From positions 18,285,189 through 18,349,188 of the forward strand of contig CM019708.1 in assembly GCA_009760885.1 (NCBI GenBank): 64,000 bases of DNA, in the 5' to 3' direction. Made by a program: the position numbers and the translations under genes. Source of the stretch: Achatina immaculata. Lineage: Eukaryota > Mollusca > Gastropoda > Stylommatophora > Achatinidae. This document shows, piece after piece, positions 10,120 to 21,941 of this stretch (position 1 is the stretch's first letter; every line of letters begins with the position of its first letter). The notes under the pieces were generated by a model. That model searched no databases and was not told where the DNA came from. It saw only the letters and a list, made by a program, of their open reading frames with translations.

Positions 10120-11368
10120 TTAAATTAACTATACTCACATTCTGTTACGATAAATATTTATATCGTAAGACATCACATATCAAACATTTGAGAGAGTCTT
10201 TAATTGTTATTATACAAGTGTTATGTTTTCAATGTAAAACATTAACCTGCTTGGAGACACAGCTCTTCTTAATTGATACAGGAATACTGGACAAGCACAT
10301 TATTAATTTATCTGACACCAGCGTGAGTTTTTTTTTAGCACAATGTCAGACGTTGTGTAGCCAGACGAGAAGCCTGTGTTGGCAGTCAAAGAAGGGTGAA
10401 AAGCCAACAAAGAACTGGTATCGTCAGTCGTTCCACGCTGAGGGAGATAACGTAGGACGGGATAGGAGCATTTATGGACGACTTGTCCGATGTGTAATAA
10501 GAATAATCTGTCGACTAACTAACTAAAATCAGTATGAAGCTGACGAAAGATTTCATATAATTATAACTGTATAAATAAGCGGAGGTGAGCTGTAACTGGA
10601 ACGAAAATATTTTTAACTGTCAAAATTTGGTGGCAGACAACCTGCTCTTTGGACTTACTAGACAGAGTGTTGCGACAGGGCGTTTGGGAAGCCCTGCATG
10701 TGGCACGTACAGAACAGGAATAAAGCAGTGGTTGTATACAATTTACAAGTGACAATGAAGAGAAAAAAACTTACGTGCAGTCTACTCTCGGCCGCCTTTT
10801 CTCTAAGACATGGACATCTACACAGGATCCTAGGACCAACAGAGAGGCAAGTACTGCTAGCGACATTTTGTACACCACCTGGTATGTCATGTTGTGGTAC
10901 CTATTAGATAAACAAAAGTTACACGTAGAGGTTAGAGTTCACCTGTTAAAGCTGGGGAAAAAAGAGGGTACTATCCAATTTTGAGTGCTGTAAGGAAGTT
11001 TAATATAATCATTAGGTATTAACAATGTATTGACTTTCATGTGCGAGATTTTTCTATATCAGTCGAGTGATCTGGTAAGAACTTGCGAACGATGGTGTTA
11101 CAATGATGGCGACTCTAACAAAATGGTGTAGCATCACTTGGAGGAGTCAACGAGGGCTAAACTTGAAGTTAGAAGATACAAGAACAAGGAAACTGGACCT
11201 TGCAAAGCTAATATTACTTGCTGATGCCGTGACCGATTATGAAAATCTGACACTGCTGAAGTCTGTCAAGAGAGAAGCTATTCACCAAGGTAATATCTGT
11301 CTAAAAAAACGTCGTATTAGACCCCCCCCCCAAAAAAAAAAAAAGTCTACTTATTGTTTTTAAAAAAA
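10120..11368. other. Unassigned sequence
   Basis: No element or gene I can support. Several short open frames (10188-10526, 10698-10984, 11103-11363) have no recognisable domain, conserved partner or clear coding bias. Confidence 0.45.
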
Positions 11369-11572
11369 TCCCATTTTCCATGAGAAAAGGCATACTGGTG
11401 ACACGGTGTTAGGCTTCTATGTTCAAGACCTTCGGAACATGAAAGTCTGATGTGGTCAATCTCACACCTGGCCGCATTTACCTTCCCAGATTTCTCTGGT
11501 ATCCATATTTTAGAGGTTGAACGGACCCCGGGGAACTTTTTGTTGTGGTGATACAAGGGAAAAAAATCGCCC
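11369..11572 (-). mobile_element. SINE family S1 body, head missing
   Basis: This segment matches the body of the SINE at 17558-17847, including CGGTGTTAGG, ACATGAAAGT, CCCAGATTTCTCTGGTA and GACCCCGGGG. The tRNA-like head that should follow on the right is absent, so this copy is 5'-truncated or decayed. Confidence 0.75.
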
Positions 11573-12147
11573 TTGCTGCAACCTGACTGCGTATAGTTAG
11601 GGTGCGCTACAAGATACTCAATGTATCACTTTGAGCTTTCTTATGGAAGGTTGTAAAGCTGAGCGGCGACGTTCACTAGAGCAAAGACTGAGTTTTTGTC
11701 TTCCCTACAAAAGCTTTTTTTTTTTTTTTTCGTTAGAGATTTCTTGATTAAGAATTGACCACACATAACTGTTAGTCATATTTATTCTATAAAGCTCACA
11801 AACGAACATTTTTTTTTCTCGGATTGTCAAATATTATTTTAGAACATTTCAAAACAATGATATACTAAATAGGAAAAGAAAAAGGCCCCCAACAGTGACG
11901 TATTGTTCTGTTATCCATTTGAAACAAAATAGTAAATCAAGTGATAACGAGACTGACGGATGCGCGCCCAGTGATGTAGTAGTCATGGCTACTAGGGCAC
12001 CCTCAACCTGGAGGAGAAGTGTCTGGACTGAGAGCATCAACACATCGTGTGTCGGCAGGTCAAAGAAATTACAGGCACCAATACCATGCCCCCCCCCCCC
12101 GCCCAGGCGCGTCTACGCCACGCCATTACGGGGCTATGATCTGTCCC

Positions 12148-12390
12148 TTAACTCTTTCGCCACAAAACAACTCTGGTGGGGTTGGTAGGTCTTGCAGGCT
12201 AATTTGTATCAATACTCGGAGCAATATTTAGCCAAAATGCCGGTACGACTAATAGTGGGACATTTCTAACATAACCCATATTTTTAAATTATGGAGCAAC
12301 TTCCTTTCAGTTTCTTTCTACCAAAATGTCTCGTCAAAATGTATCATGGCTGAGGATGAAAATTTAATTCAGGAGTGAAAGAAGAATTAA
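12148..12390. mobile_element. piggyBac-like MITE
   Basis: The left end TTAACTCTTTCGCCAC (12148) and right end GAGTGAAAGAAGAATTAA (12390) form imperfect terminal inverted repeats, each including TTAA. The internal sequence is homologous to 511-709 and the end near 1225-1257, showing this is a repeat family. At about 243 bases with no coding capacity it is non-autonomous. Confidence 0.5.
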
Positions 12391-12526
12391 TAATAAAAAG
12401 AGAGAAATGTCCACCATCTATACATACCAACTACATATTATCACCCGGATACAGACACAGAGTGAAATCTGCAAAACAGGGAAAGACAACCAAAGTATAG
12501 ACGCTCTTACTATAGAATTTTCTCCT

Positions 12527-12705
12527 CCGTTCTTAGCCTACGCTCTTATTAGCATTTTATTATTACCCTACGCTCTTATTAGCATTTTGGTCTTAGCATA
12601 CGCTGTTATTAGCATTTTTCTCCTCTGTTCCTACATGTGCTCTTCTTAGCATTTTTTTTCTTAACCTACGCTCTTATTAGCATTTCCTCCTCTGTTCTTA
12701 GCCTA
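12527..12705. repeat. ~30-bp minisatellite
   Basis: About five units of TTAGCCTACGCTCTTATTAG followed by CATTTT, with small length changes. Open frames across it are repeat translations. Confidence 0.8.
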
Positions 12706-13037
12706 ACTGCATGTCGGACAGTGTTTGTCTTGACCTCTGACCCTCCCCCCCCCCCTCTGTTTGCCAGCCTATATGCCGCATGTCCAAAGATCTTGTTATT
12801 CGCTTATTTTTTGTGCCGCTGTTTGTTTATATGTCTCAAAACCAGACTCTACGCACCTCCCCATCATTCCATCCCGTCTCTCTGTATTGCGTGCTTAATT
12901 GTCTATCTGCTGACCCTATTCTCGCGCTTGTATGTCTATCAGGTTTAGTTCCACGATGGGAACAACGTTTTAACCCTTTAGTTACAATTTCTCAAGACGT
13001 CAGTGTGTATCAAAGACATATGTGTAGTTTTTTCCTT

Positions 13038-13350
13038 GCTTTAAGCAACTGCTGCACCAATCTCTGGTTACATCTGCTTGGTTTATCTTTCTGTGGTTAC
13101 CTCTCCCCGGTTATCACTGCCTGGTTAATTCTGCTTGGTTACCTTTCACTAGTTACCTCTGTCTGGTTATCCTTCCCTGTTTACCTCTGCCTGGTTACCT
13201 ATGCCTGGTTACCTTTCCTGGTTACCTATGCCTGGTTACCTTTCCTGGTTACCTTTTCCTGATTACCTCTCCCTGGTTACCTTTCCCTGGTTACCTCTGC
13301 TTAGTTACCTTTCTCTGGTTACCTATGTTTGATTACAATTCCCTGGCTAC
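13038..13350. repeat. GGTTACC-based short tandem repeat
   Basis: Many copies of a unit close to CTGGTTACCTTTCC with period about 14-17 bases. The 160-codon frame ending at 13262 reads through it and carries a repeated W-L-P-F pattern. I treat it as repeat-derived. Confidence 0.8.
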
Positions 13351-13947
13351 CTCTCTCGTATTTAGACCCGAAATATAAACACATAACGTATGTCATGAAA
13401 TCACATTGAAACCAGGATTAAAAAAAACAAAACTTAGTAAGCAGTGAGGCGGAAGCGAATACAATTAAGAAAACAAAACCCGGACTGGTCAGGGAGAATA
13501 TGAAATTAAATATAACGGGAAACGATCAAGAAGTGCTAATAAAATTAGTTACAATAGTCAGAATCATAAAACCACAAGCTCACGTATCGAACACGTTTGC
13601 TTTTTTTTCATTTAATGTATAGTTCTGTGAACTGTCAGCTGTCAATCATAGCGCTGTACTGATTTACCAGCAGTATCTCCTGGAGGGATACTTCTAGGTC
13701 GCGGGGTTAACGGCCGCTTACTTAGGATGATCGACATTTGAGCCATTTATAAACAGTGTCATATAAACGTGAACTACCAGAACGATAGTTGATATAATCA
13801 ATAAATATAAATTGATTCCCTCATTTATATACCGCGCTGATGGTGACGTCACACTGGAATTGATTTAATATTGGTTATTATTTCATGTGTTCATATAGAA
13901 CTCCCCCTCCCTTTTTTGAACTTCGCCCCCCCCCACACTCCCCCCCC
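13351..13947. other. Unassigned sequence
   Basis: No gene or element recognised; ends in C-rich runs at 13925-13949 next to a LINE A copy. Confidence 0.5.
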
Positions 13948-14321
13948 CAACAGCACTCCTGTGGGTCTCTCGGTTGTAAGCAATATGTCCAGCTGTTGAT
14001 GCATCCATTTGCAGATCATCAACGATGTTTTGCAGCCATCTTCGCCTTGTTCTTCCTCTATTTCTTTTTTACATTATGTACCCTTCCAAGACGGTCTTTT
14101 CCAAATTCTCATAACGTTTAATGTGTCCAAAATATTAAGTTTTCTCTGTTTGATACTCTTTACTAGCCAGCCTTCTTCAATATTAAGTTCTTGTAGTATG
14201 GATATATTTGTTCTTTCTTGTGTCCATGATATTTGAAGAACTCTTCTGTAACATTTACATTCAAAGGCATTTATGTGTTTCTCGACTGTTTTGTTAAGTG
14301 TCCAGGTCTCACAGGCATATA
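13948..14321 (-). mobile_element. LINE family A, minus-strand C-terminal piece
   Basis: On the minus strand it matches the A polyprotein from the TCETWTLNK block to the last codons. The 3' tail is missing: it joins a C-rich run at the left. It carries the AACAGCACTCC variant shared with the copies at 4183, 17986 and 20715. It faces the plus-strand copy starting at 14384, only about 60 bases away. Confidence 0.85.
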
Positions 14322-14383
14322 TAACTGAGAAATATAATTCTAAAATTCACAATTCGTTTTCTTAAATATATGAATCTATGAAT

Positions 14384-15513
14384 ACACAGAGTTTAATGTG
14401 AATCTATATTTATCCTTTATAGACTACTCAAAGGCATTTGATTGTGTACAACACCAGAAACTTTGGGAAATAATGGAAAAAATGGGATTTCCAACACATT
14501 TGATACAATTAACATCACTGCTGTATCTAGACCATCAAGCAGCAGTAAGAATAAATGGTGAAACAACAACTTGGTTTCACACAAAACAAGGGGTCCGCCA
14601 GGGGGTGCATATTGTCACCCTACTTATTGAACTTGTATACTGAAGATATTAGGAATGTTAGAGAAGATGTAGACAAAGAATATTACGATGCCATAACAAT
14701 TGGAGGTTATGAAATACCAGAGATTAGATATGCTGATGACACAGTGTTATTGTCCACAACACAAAAAGGAAAAGAAAAACTAATTATGTCAGACTGTAAG
14801 AACAGCGAAGAGCAGAACCTCTATCTTAATGCAAAGAAAACTAAATTGATGACAAATGACAAAACAAACAAGGCAGCTAATATATGTATCAATGAGGAAA
14901 AATTGGAAGAAGTGGAGAGTTTTGAATATCTTGGATCACTACTAACTAATAATGGAGATACAACGAGGGAAATTAAACGGAGGACATCTATCGCTCTTCA
15001 GAAAGTAAAAACAAATAAAGAATCTGTCTAGAGGAGCAGACAGAACCACAAAAATAAGAGTTTTAAGGGCATGAATCTTTCCCATTGCAACATATGCCTT
15101 TGAAACCTGGAAACTTAACAAAACAGCTGAGAAACACATAAATGCCTTTGAATGTAAATGCTACAGAAGAGTTCTTCAAATATCGTGGACATAAAAAAAG
15201 AACAAATATATCTATACTACAAGAGCTTAATACTGAAGAAGGCTGGCTAGTAAAGAGGATTAAAAAGAGAAAACTGAAATATTTTGGATACATTAAACGT
15301 CATGATAATTTATAGAAGACCGAATTGGAAGGATACATAATGGGAAAAAGAAAAAGAGGAAGACCAAAACGAAGATGGCTGCAAGACGTCATTGACGATC
15401 TGCAAATGGATGCATCAGCAGCAGACCATCTTGCTCACAACCGAGAGGCCTACAGGAGAGCTGTTAGGGAGGCAAAGTTCCGCAAGAGACATGCAAATGA
15501 ATGAATGAATGAA
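14384..15513 (+). mobile_element. LINE family A, long copy with reverse transcriptase
   Basis: This is one of the two longest A copies. The frame 14398-14643 holds LSFIDYSKAFDCVQH (RT motif A, with its catalytic Asp) and the GVRQG block. After a +1 shift, frame 14555-15031 holds RYADDTVLLS (motif C, catalytic YADD), LNAKKTKLMT and FEYLGSLLTNNGDT. The remaining C-terminus, including the basic RPKRRWLQDVIDDL region, follows with stops (for example after ISWT). It ends with a (GAAT)n tail at 15499-15512. The endonuclease and N-terminal RT are missing through 5' truncation. RT family is clear; the RTE-like assignment is an inference from the C-terminal motif and the tail type. Confidence 0.93.
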
Positions 15514-15570
15514 CACACAAAATGCGATGTAAGTTGCAATATGCCTGCTCACAACTGTTACATAATAATT

Positions 15571-15671
15571 AGATTCTTCTTCTTCTGCCGCTTCATCTTC
15601 TTGTTCTTTTTCTTCTTGTTCTTTTTCTTCTTGTTCTTCTTCTTCCTTCTTCTTCTTCTGACATTCTAGTA

Positions 15672-15726
<55 letters not shown>
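15571..15726. repeat. (TTC)n then (CTA)n microsatellites
   Basis: TTC/TTG-rich repeat at 15571-15660 followed by an almost pure (CTA)n at 15671-15726 that abuts repeat E. Confidence 0.9.
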
Positions 15727-16072
15727 TCTCTGGAACTGCAAACTGGCATTCTTTGCAGTCCATGCTGTGAAGATGGTGATGTACAGCATCGTGTTGGACT
15801 GGGAAGGGCTTATGGCAGTTATTTTCTCAGGCCCCGATATAAGCTAAAAACAAAGCAGAGGGTATCAGTGCCTTTAAGCACACTCCTCCTCCACTGGGAG
15901 TATGCTGATCCTTGCCCTGTTAGCCAGGTTAGGCCAGTTATTGGAGGTACCAACACGGAGGTGGGACAGGGTCTTGGCCGGCAATGGTTTGCCATCTCCG
16001 ACGATAACATATCAGCTATGCTTCGCAGTTTGCCAAATCAGACAGCGTCTCTACCTTCAGTTATTAGGTGAG
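15727..16072. mobile_element. Dispersed repeat E, copy 1
   Basis: Shares blocks with copies at 26810, 28786, 49076 and 55176: CTGCAAACTGGCATTC, CAGTGCC/ACACTCC, CCTTGCCCTGTTAGCCAGG, GGAGGTACCAAC, GGGACAGGGTCTTGG and CCAAATCAGACAGCGTCT. No consistent reading frame is conserved between copies, so it looks non-coding and non-autonomous. Class unknown. Its left end directly follows (CTA)n, as in the copy at 28786. Confidence 0.7.
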
Positions 16073-17549
16073 TGAGAACGTGATTACAGCGCTGTTCCAT
16101 AAACGAATTAGACAGATGTCAAGGTCCATCTTAAGATATAAAACGGAAAAAACTGTTAAATCTTTCATTTTAGATACATTAATTCGCTCTTTATTATTCA
16201 TAACATAACATAATCTACGGTATTATATTAAGTACGCATTCGAAGTTAGGTAAAAGACATATGAAGTTGAACGTGATATAATTTTAGACATTAAGAAATT
16301 GTTTGAGTATATCATATCAAAAAGAACAAAAATAAAAACATGTAAGGATGATTACTTAATAAGCGGTCCACACATTTTGTAGAAATTCTCAAAAGACATA
16401 TCTTTGAATTAACCGAACAATCAAATCACGCATTTCCCAAATTTATTGGGATTAACGCAATAATCAAATCACACACTGTGTAGAACTTCTGAAGTATTCT
16501 GATTTATTGGAATTAACCGAACAATCAAATAAAACATTTCCCAGACCTATTGGAATTAGCCTAAAAATGAATAACATATTTTGTAAAACTTCTGAAGAGA
16601 AATTATAAAGCATTTTTACCAAATAATGTAATCACACATACCGTGGAACTGCTGAAGAGATATATAATGAATAACCAAATAGCATATTTTGTAAAACTGC
16701 TGAAGAAAACAAGAATGAGAACAAATTTTTTGAAAATATATAGCTTAACTTATAGTTCCATCGTCCCTAAAATTACACTCATTGAACTGAACTGTATTTC
16801 TTCGCCTAGAGTTATGTCGCTGTACATCACTTGCTAGGTATGGCACTCGCGCTGATCTCGACAATTCTTAGATCTGGACTAAATGTATCTTGGCTGAAAA
16901 TTACGTTTATCTAGTATACACAAGTAGTTATTCCACTACATAAAGCCCGAGGCGCTAACCTACATGTGCAAGTTTTTATTAAACATTGACACTTTTTTTT
17001 TGTTTTCAACCGCTCTTTGTCAGTTCACTTATGTCGCCATGGCGTAACATAATTGAATTATTGGCGCAGATACACTAGTCGCGCATTTCTATTTGTGTTA
17101 TGCTTCCACTGTAAGCAAAAAAAACTAGAAAATCAAGACATTTCTAAAGTCATTCATAACAGGGCCGTCAAACTATTACACAAATGTATGTGACTTGTAT
17201 AATTGCGTTTAATTTTTCCATGAAAAAAAAACAAGAAAAGAAGAACAAAACACAAAAAAAACAGTACTTAGAAAACAAAACAAAATTCCTTCCTCAACAA
17301 GAACAAGAACAAGAACAACAACAACAACAATATTGGCACGCAATAGTATACGATCCGCCTCTATCTGTTGGTGTTGCCGTTTAAACTGCTGTCGCAAGTA
17401 AACTCATCACGATTTCGTAAGATCTTAATATCTTTTTTTTCTTAACTAGTTGTACTTGAAGTTTGTGAGGTTTTAAAAATGCTCTGCGCATGGTTAAACA
17501 ATGTAGTGTAAATATTTATAATAACCGCAGTTGAATTTCAACTTTTTGC
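16073..17549. other. Unassigned; includes a degenerate repeat
   Basis: Between about 16370 and 16700 the motif GGAATTAACCGAACAATCAAAT and a CACATTTTGTAGAACTTCTGAAG-like motif alternate in decayed form, suggesting an old tandem array. At 17221-17330 there is an A-rich (AAC)n/(AAG)n patch. No gene found. Confidence 0.4.
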
Positions 17550-17557
17550 TGAATATA

Positions 17558-17847
17558 AAAGGTAAAAGGTGAAGTTAAAAATTTCCCGTTTCCATGCCAT
17601 TAAGGCATATTGGGGAATACGGTGTTAGGCCCGTATTTTCCGTGACCTTCGCCACATGAAAGTGTGATGTGATCAGTATCACGCCTGGTCGTTTTACTTT
17701 CCCAGATTTCTCTGGTACCCATTTTCCGAGGCTAGGTGAACCCCGGGGCCGTATTGGTCAGAAAAAAAATCCCACTCAGCTGGGGATTCGAACCCTCGAC
17801 CATTCGGTTGCTAAACGAGTGCTCTAACCACTACGCTAACCTTATGA
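17558..17847 (-). mobile_element. tRNA-derived SINE, family S1, full-length
   Basis: On the minus strand the head has RNA polymerase III promoter boxes: A box TAGCGTAGTGG and B box GGTTCGAATCC at tRNA-like spacing, around AGCAACCGAATGGTCGAGG. A central body follows (ATTTTTTTTCTGACC...) and then a 3' region ending in an AGGTAAAAGG-type tail on the left. An 8-bp direct repeat TGAATATA at 17550-17557 and 17848-17855 is a good target duplication. The lack of a paired acceptor stem and the long body rule out a functional tRNA gene. Confidence 0.85.
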
Positions 17848-17985
17848 TGAATATAGATGTGGAAATTGCTTATATTAAAACTTATTTATAAAATGTCTGA
17901 ATGTGAAATGAGATTCATGTCGAGACAAATTTCTGACTAAAGCAGTTCATTTTTTTCCTTATGTATCCTTTCTCAGTTCTTAAAT

Positions 17986-18599
17986 CATTCATTCATTCAT
18001 TTCATTGCATGTCCCTTGCGGAACTTTGCCTCCCAAACAGCACTCCTGTAGGCCTCTTGGTTGTGAGCAAAATGGCCTGCTGCTAATTCATCCATTTGCA
18101 GATCGTCAACGATGTCTTGCAGCCATCTTCGTTTTGGTCTTCCTCTTTTTCTTTTTCCCATTATGTATCTTTCCAATACGGTCTTGTCTAAATTGTCATG
18201 ACGTATAATGTGTCCAAAATATTTAAGTTTTCTGTCTTTAATCCTCTTTACTAGCCAGCCTTCTTCATTATTAAGCTCTTGTAGTATAGATATATTTGTT
18301 CTTTTTTTGTGTCCACGATATTTGGAGAACTCTTCTGAACCATTTACATTCAAAGGCATTTATGTGTTTCTCAGCTGTTTTGTTAAGTGTCCAGGTCTCA
18401 CAGGCATATATATATATATATATATATATGGAAAAGATGCATGCTCTTAAAAATCTTATTTTTGTAGTTCTGTCTGCTCCTCTCCACAGATTCTTTATTT
18501 GTTTTACTTTCTGAAGAGCGATAGATGTCCTCCTTTTAATTTCCCTCATTGTATCTCCATTATTAGTTAGCAGTGATCCAAGATATTCAAAACAATATT
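17986..18599 (-). mobile_element. LINE family A, minus copy with TSD and internal (TA)n
   Basis: A 614-base 5'-truncated copy flanked by a perfect 10-bp direct repeat GTTCTTAAAT (17976-17985 and 18600-18609). The (GAAT)-type tail is at the left end. The minus-strand frame 17997-18359 keeps 120 codons open through LVKRIKDRKLKYFGHIIRHD and the GRPKRRWLQDIVDDL region, making it one of the better-preserved C-termini. At 18406-18429 a (TA)n run replaces the usual GCATATG site, an internal microsatellite expansion. Confidence 0.93.
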
Positions 18600-18788
18600 G
18601 TTCTTAAATACAAATAATAAAGTTCTCCATGTATCATAAAAATGACGTGATGTTCTATAGATAAATGCCATAACGGTAGTAGATTAAGAATAAATGGAAG
18701 TTTCTAGTGCAATTTTACATAAAAAAATAAGTAGAAAGAGTAATAACAGAAGAAAAATTAGCAATGGATAATAAGAACAGCGAAATGG

Positions 18789-19015
18789 TTATGAAAAACA
18801 GTAATCCAATATTTCGACAGAAATGCCTTTATCAGTGATAATGAGAAGACGAAACATACAGATAAAAACACAACAGAAGCCTGTTACGAGATCACCTCCG
18901 GTAGAAAGCTGGAAGTCTAGAATCTGGATAGAGCAATTTTGTGGATCACATGATTCTTGGAAAACAAGAAAGAAGATGGCTGAAGAGACATAGTCTATAT
19001 AAGTTTCGACCAATA
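18789..19015 (-). mobile_element. Penelope-/retrozyme-like terminal fragment
   Basis: On the minus strand 18812-18835 reads CTGATAA, a short stem-loop (AGGC...GTC) and GAAA, the order of a hammerhead ribozyme core as found in Penelope-like element terminal repeats. One core base differs (CTGATAA instead of CTGATGA), so self-cleavage is unlikely. The rest of the segment has an open minus-strand frame of 74 codons without a known domain. A similar core-like arrangement is present at 59577-59606. The class assignment is an inference from this motif. Confidence 0.35.
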
Positions 19016-19503
19016 TGCGTGAGCATACTGGCGAGCCCTTATATGTTGTGCCGATCTAGGCTTTCTGGATTTCTTTCATTAACATTCACCAAAACAGAGA
19101 CCTATGAACAAGAATAACCAGAGGGAGGTCATGTTAATGTTCACTACTTTCCACGACTGGGTCACATTTTTCATTGAACATTCCATTGATTATCTTCCCT
19201 TCGTCTCCTTCTGTCTGACACAAACGGCTTTCATATATCCCAAAAGATAATACACATAACGGGGTCACTGGCTAGCCGGTGGTAATGGGGTCCCACCGGA
19301 AACGACCTTGCAGCCAAAACCACTGAAGTATGAAGTCATTACTCCGCAACAAAAATGAATTCTCTCCCGGGGCTGGCGAATTATTGCGCCTCTCGTCGCA
19401 AACTTGGGCAGGATTGAAAGACGGGGTGTTGGATCAATCCTGAGAGACGGCCATTACAAAAAAGAAAATACAGAGAGGTAGAGAATACTGGGAAGAAAGG
19501 AAT

Positions 19504-19540
<37 letters not shown>

Positions 19541-19696
19541 CAAGACAAAAGAAAGAAAGAAGTGAAAGTAGTCTAGCCAGTTAATAAAAAAAGATATATA
19601 ATGCAAAAGAGGAAAAAAAATGATGTCTTTTTGTTAGACAGGGTTAAAATAAAAACTTTCGTCTCCTCAGTAATGCGTATTTACTTACTTACACAC
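19016..19696. other. Unassigned sequence with (GA)n
   Basis: No gene seen. A pure (GA)n microsatellite lies at 19508-19538. The segment 19265-19450 is GC-richer than its surroundings and may be an old dispersed repeat, without a second copy here. Confidence 0.4.
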
Positions 19697-19905
19697 AACT
19701 TACTTTAAAGATAAACAACTAACTCTGAAGATAAACAACTAACTCTAAAGATAAACAACTAACTCTGAATATAAACAACTAACTTTTAAGATAATCGACT
19801 AATTCTGAAGATAAACAACTAACTCACACTAAAAGATAAACAACTAACTCTGAGGATAAATAACTAAGGTTGAAGATAAAGAACAACTCTAAAGATAAAC
19901 AATAA
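19697..19905. repeat. 20-bp minisatellite
   Basis: About ten units of AACTAACTCTGAAGATAAAC with substitutions increasing toward the right end. Confidence 0.88.
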
Positions 19906-20083
19906 GGCTAATATCATGCTAGTGTATACTGACTAGATCATCATCGCTCTAGCAGCGTTGGCTATAAAGATACTCTGAAGAGATATGCAGAAAAACAGAG
20001 AGAGACTTAGTACAGACTGTCAAAACGTTAGACAAGCTTTTATATGTCGGACTGTTAGTGTAAAAGACGTACACACAGAGAGA

Positions 20084-20301
<218 letters not shown>

Positions 20302-20701
20302 CTGTTTCGATACAGCCATGCGAGCATTACATCTGTCTCAGATCAACACACGCAAACACTTATCAGAAAATGTTGCTATCTGAAAGATTAACTTAAAGTC
20401 ACTCATTAAAGTCTGACGCCAAACGATCCTCTATTAAAAATAACCCAATGCTCGATAAATCGGAAAAAAAACTTGGTGTTTGAAAACCAAGGGCAAAGAC
20501 TCAGAATTAACTATTTCTAAGAGGAAGCAACTCTGCTCATATTACATTGTGTATCTGACAATAGAAGATGGGATTCGGCTCTTCTATCGTACTTCTATTT
20601 TTAACATAGCAAAGAAAAACAGGAAACAGAAATTCCTGTCGTGCAATGAAATAAAACAAACAAAAAAAAACTATTGCGAGTGGGAGCAAATTTAACTTTG
20701 C
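20302..20701. other. Unassigned sequence
   Basis: Ordinary AT-rich sequence; open frame 20480-20695 has no recognisable domain. Confidence 0.45.
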
Positions 20702-20714
20702 TGATGTTACTACT

Positions 20715-21928
20715 AATAAAAGAAGAAGTCAATATGGTCCAAGCTGGTTTCAGGCAAGAAAGAGGATCAAGAGATCATATATTCAATATAAGATTAATAA
20801 CAGAGAAATTCAGAGTAATGTGAATCTATATTTAGCCTTTATAGACTACTCAAAGGCATTGATTGTGTACAACACCAGAAATTTATGGAAATAATGGAAA
20901 AAATAGGATTTCCAACACATTTGATACAGTTAACATCACTGCTGTATCTAGACCAACATCAAGCAGCAGTAAGAATAAATGGCGAAACAACAACTTGGTT
21001 TGACATAAAACAAGGGGTCCGTCATGGGTGCTTTACGTATTTAACTTGTATACTGAAAATATAATGAGGAATGTTAGAGAAGATGTAGACAAAGAATATT
21101 ACGATGCCATAACAATTGGAGGTTATGAAACACCAGAGATTAGATATGCTGATGACACAGTATTACTGTCCACAACACAAAAAATGAATGGAAAAACTAA
21201 TTATGCCAGTCTGTAAGAACAGCAAAGATCAAAACCTCTATCTTAATGCAAAGAAAACTAACTTGATGACAACTGACAAAACAAACAAGGCAGCTGAAAT
21301 ATGTATCAATGAGGAAAAATTGGAAGAAATGGAGAGTTTTGAATATCTTGGATCACTACTAACTAATAATGAAGATACAATTAGGGAAATGAAAAGGATA
21401 AAAGGAGGACATCTATCACTCTTCAGAAAGTAAAACAACTAATGAATCTGTGGAGAGGAACAGACAGAACTACAAAAATAAGATTTTTAAGGGCATGCAT
21501 TTTTCCCATCGCAACATATGCCTGTGAGACATGGACACTTAACAAAACAACTGAGAAACACATAAATGCCTTTGAATGTAAATCGTTCAGAAGACAAATC
21601 GTTCATGGAGACAAAATAGAACGAATTATATCCATACTGCAAGAACTTAATAGTGAGGAAGGCTGGCTAGTAAAGAGGATTAAACAGAGAGAACTTAAAT
21701 ATTTGGGACACGTTAAACGTCATGGGAATTTAGAGAAGAACGTCTTGGAAGGGTACATAATGGGAAAAAGAAAGAGAGGAAGACCAAGACGAAGATGGCT
21801 GCAAGACATCGTTGATGATCTGCAAATGGATGCGTCAGCAGCAGGCCATCTTGCTTACAACCGAGTGGCCCAAATGAGTGCTGTTTGGGAGGTAAGTTCC
21901 ACAAGGCACATGCAAATGAATTAATGAA
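20715..21928 (+). mobile_element. LINE family A, longest copy with perfect TSD
   Basis: A 1.2-kb 5'-truncated copy flanked by a perfect 13-bp direct repeat TGATGTTACTACT (20702-20714 and 21929-21941). Read in order across several frameshifts it holds QAGFRQERGSRDHIFNIR (RT region before motif A), the LAFIDYSKA motif A, IRYADDTVLLS (catalytic YADD), FEYLGSLLTNN, FLRACIFPIATYACETWTL and the C-terminal GRPRRRWLQDIVDDLQMD. The (GAAT)-type tail is slightly degenerate. About a dozen bases are missing near GVRHG and one near AFDCV, so it cannot make an intact product. It extends further 5' than any other A copy here. Confidence 0.95.
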
Positions 21929-21941
21929 TGATGTTACTACT

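Noticed and set aside
12780..13262. 160-codon open frame
   Set aside because: The C-terminal part reads through the GGTTACC repeat, and the rest has no recognisable domain or second copy.
17770..17847. tRNA gene
   Set aside because: A and B boxes are present but the acceptor stem does not pair and the head is fused to a repeated body flanked by a target duplication, so it is a SINE. The same applies at 53850 and 61860.
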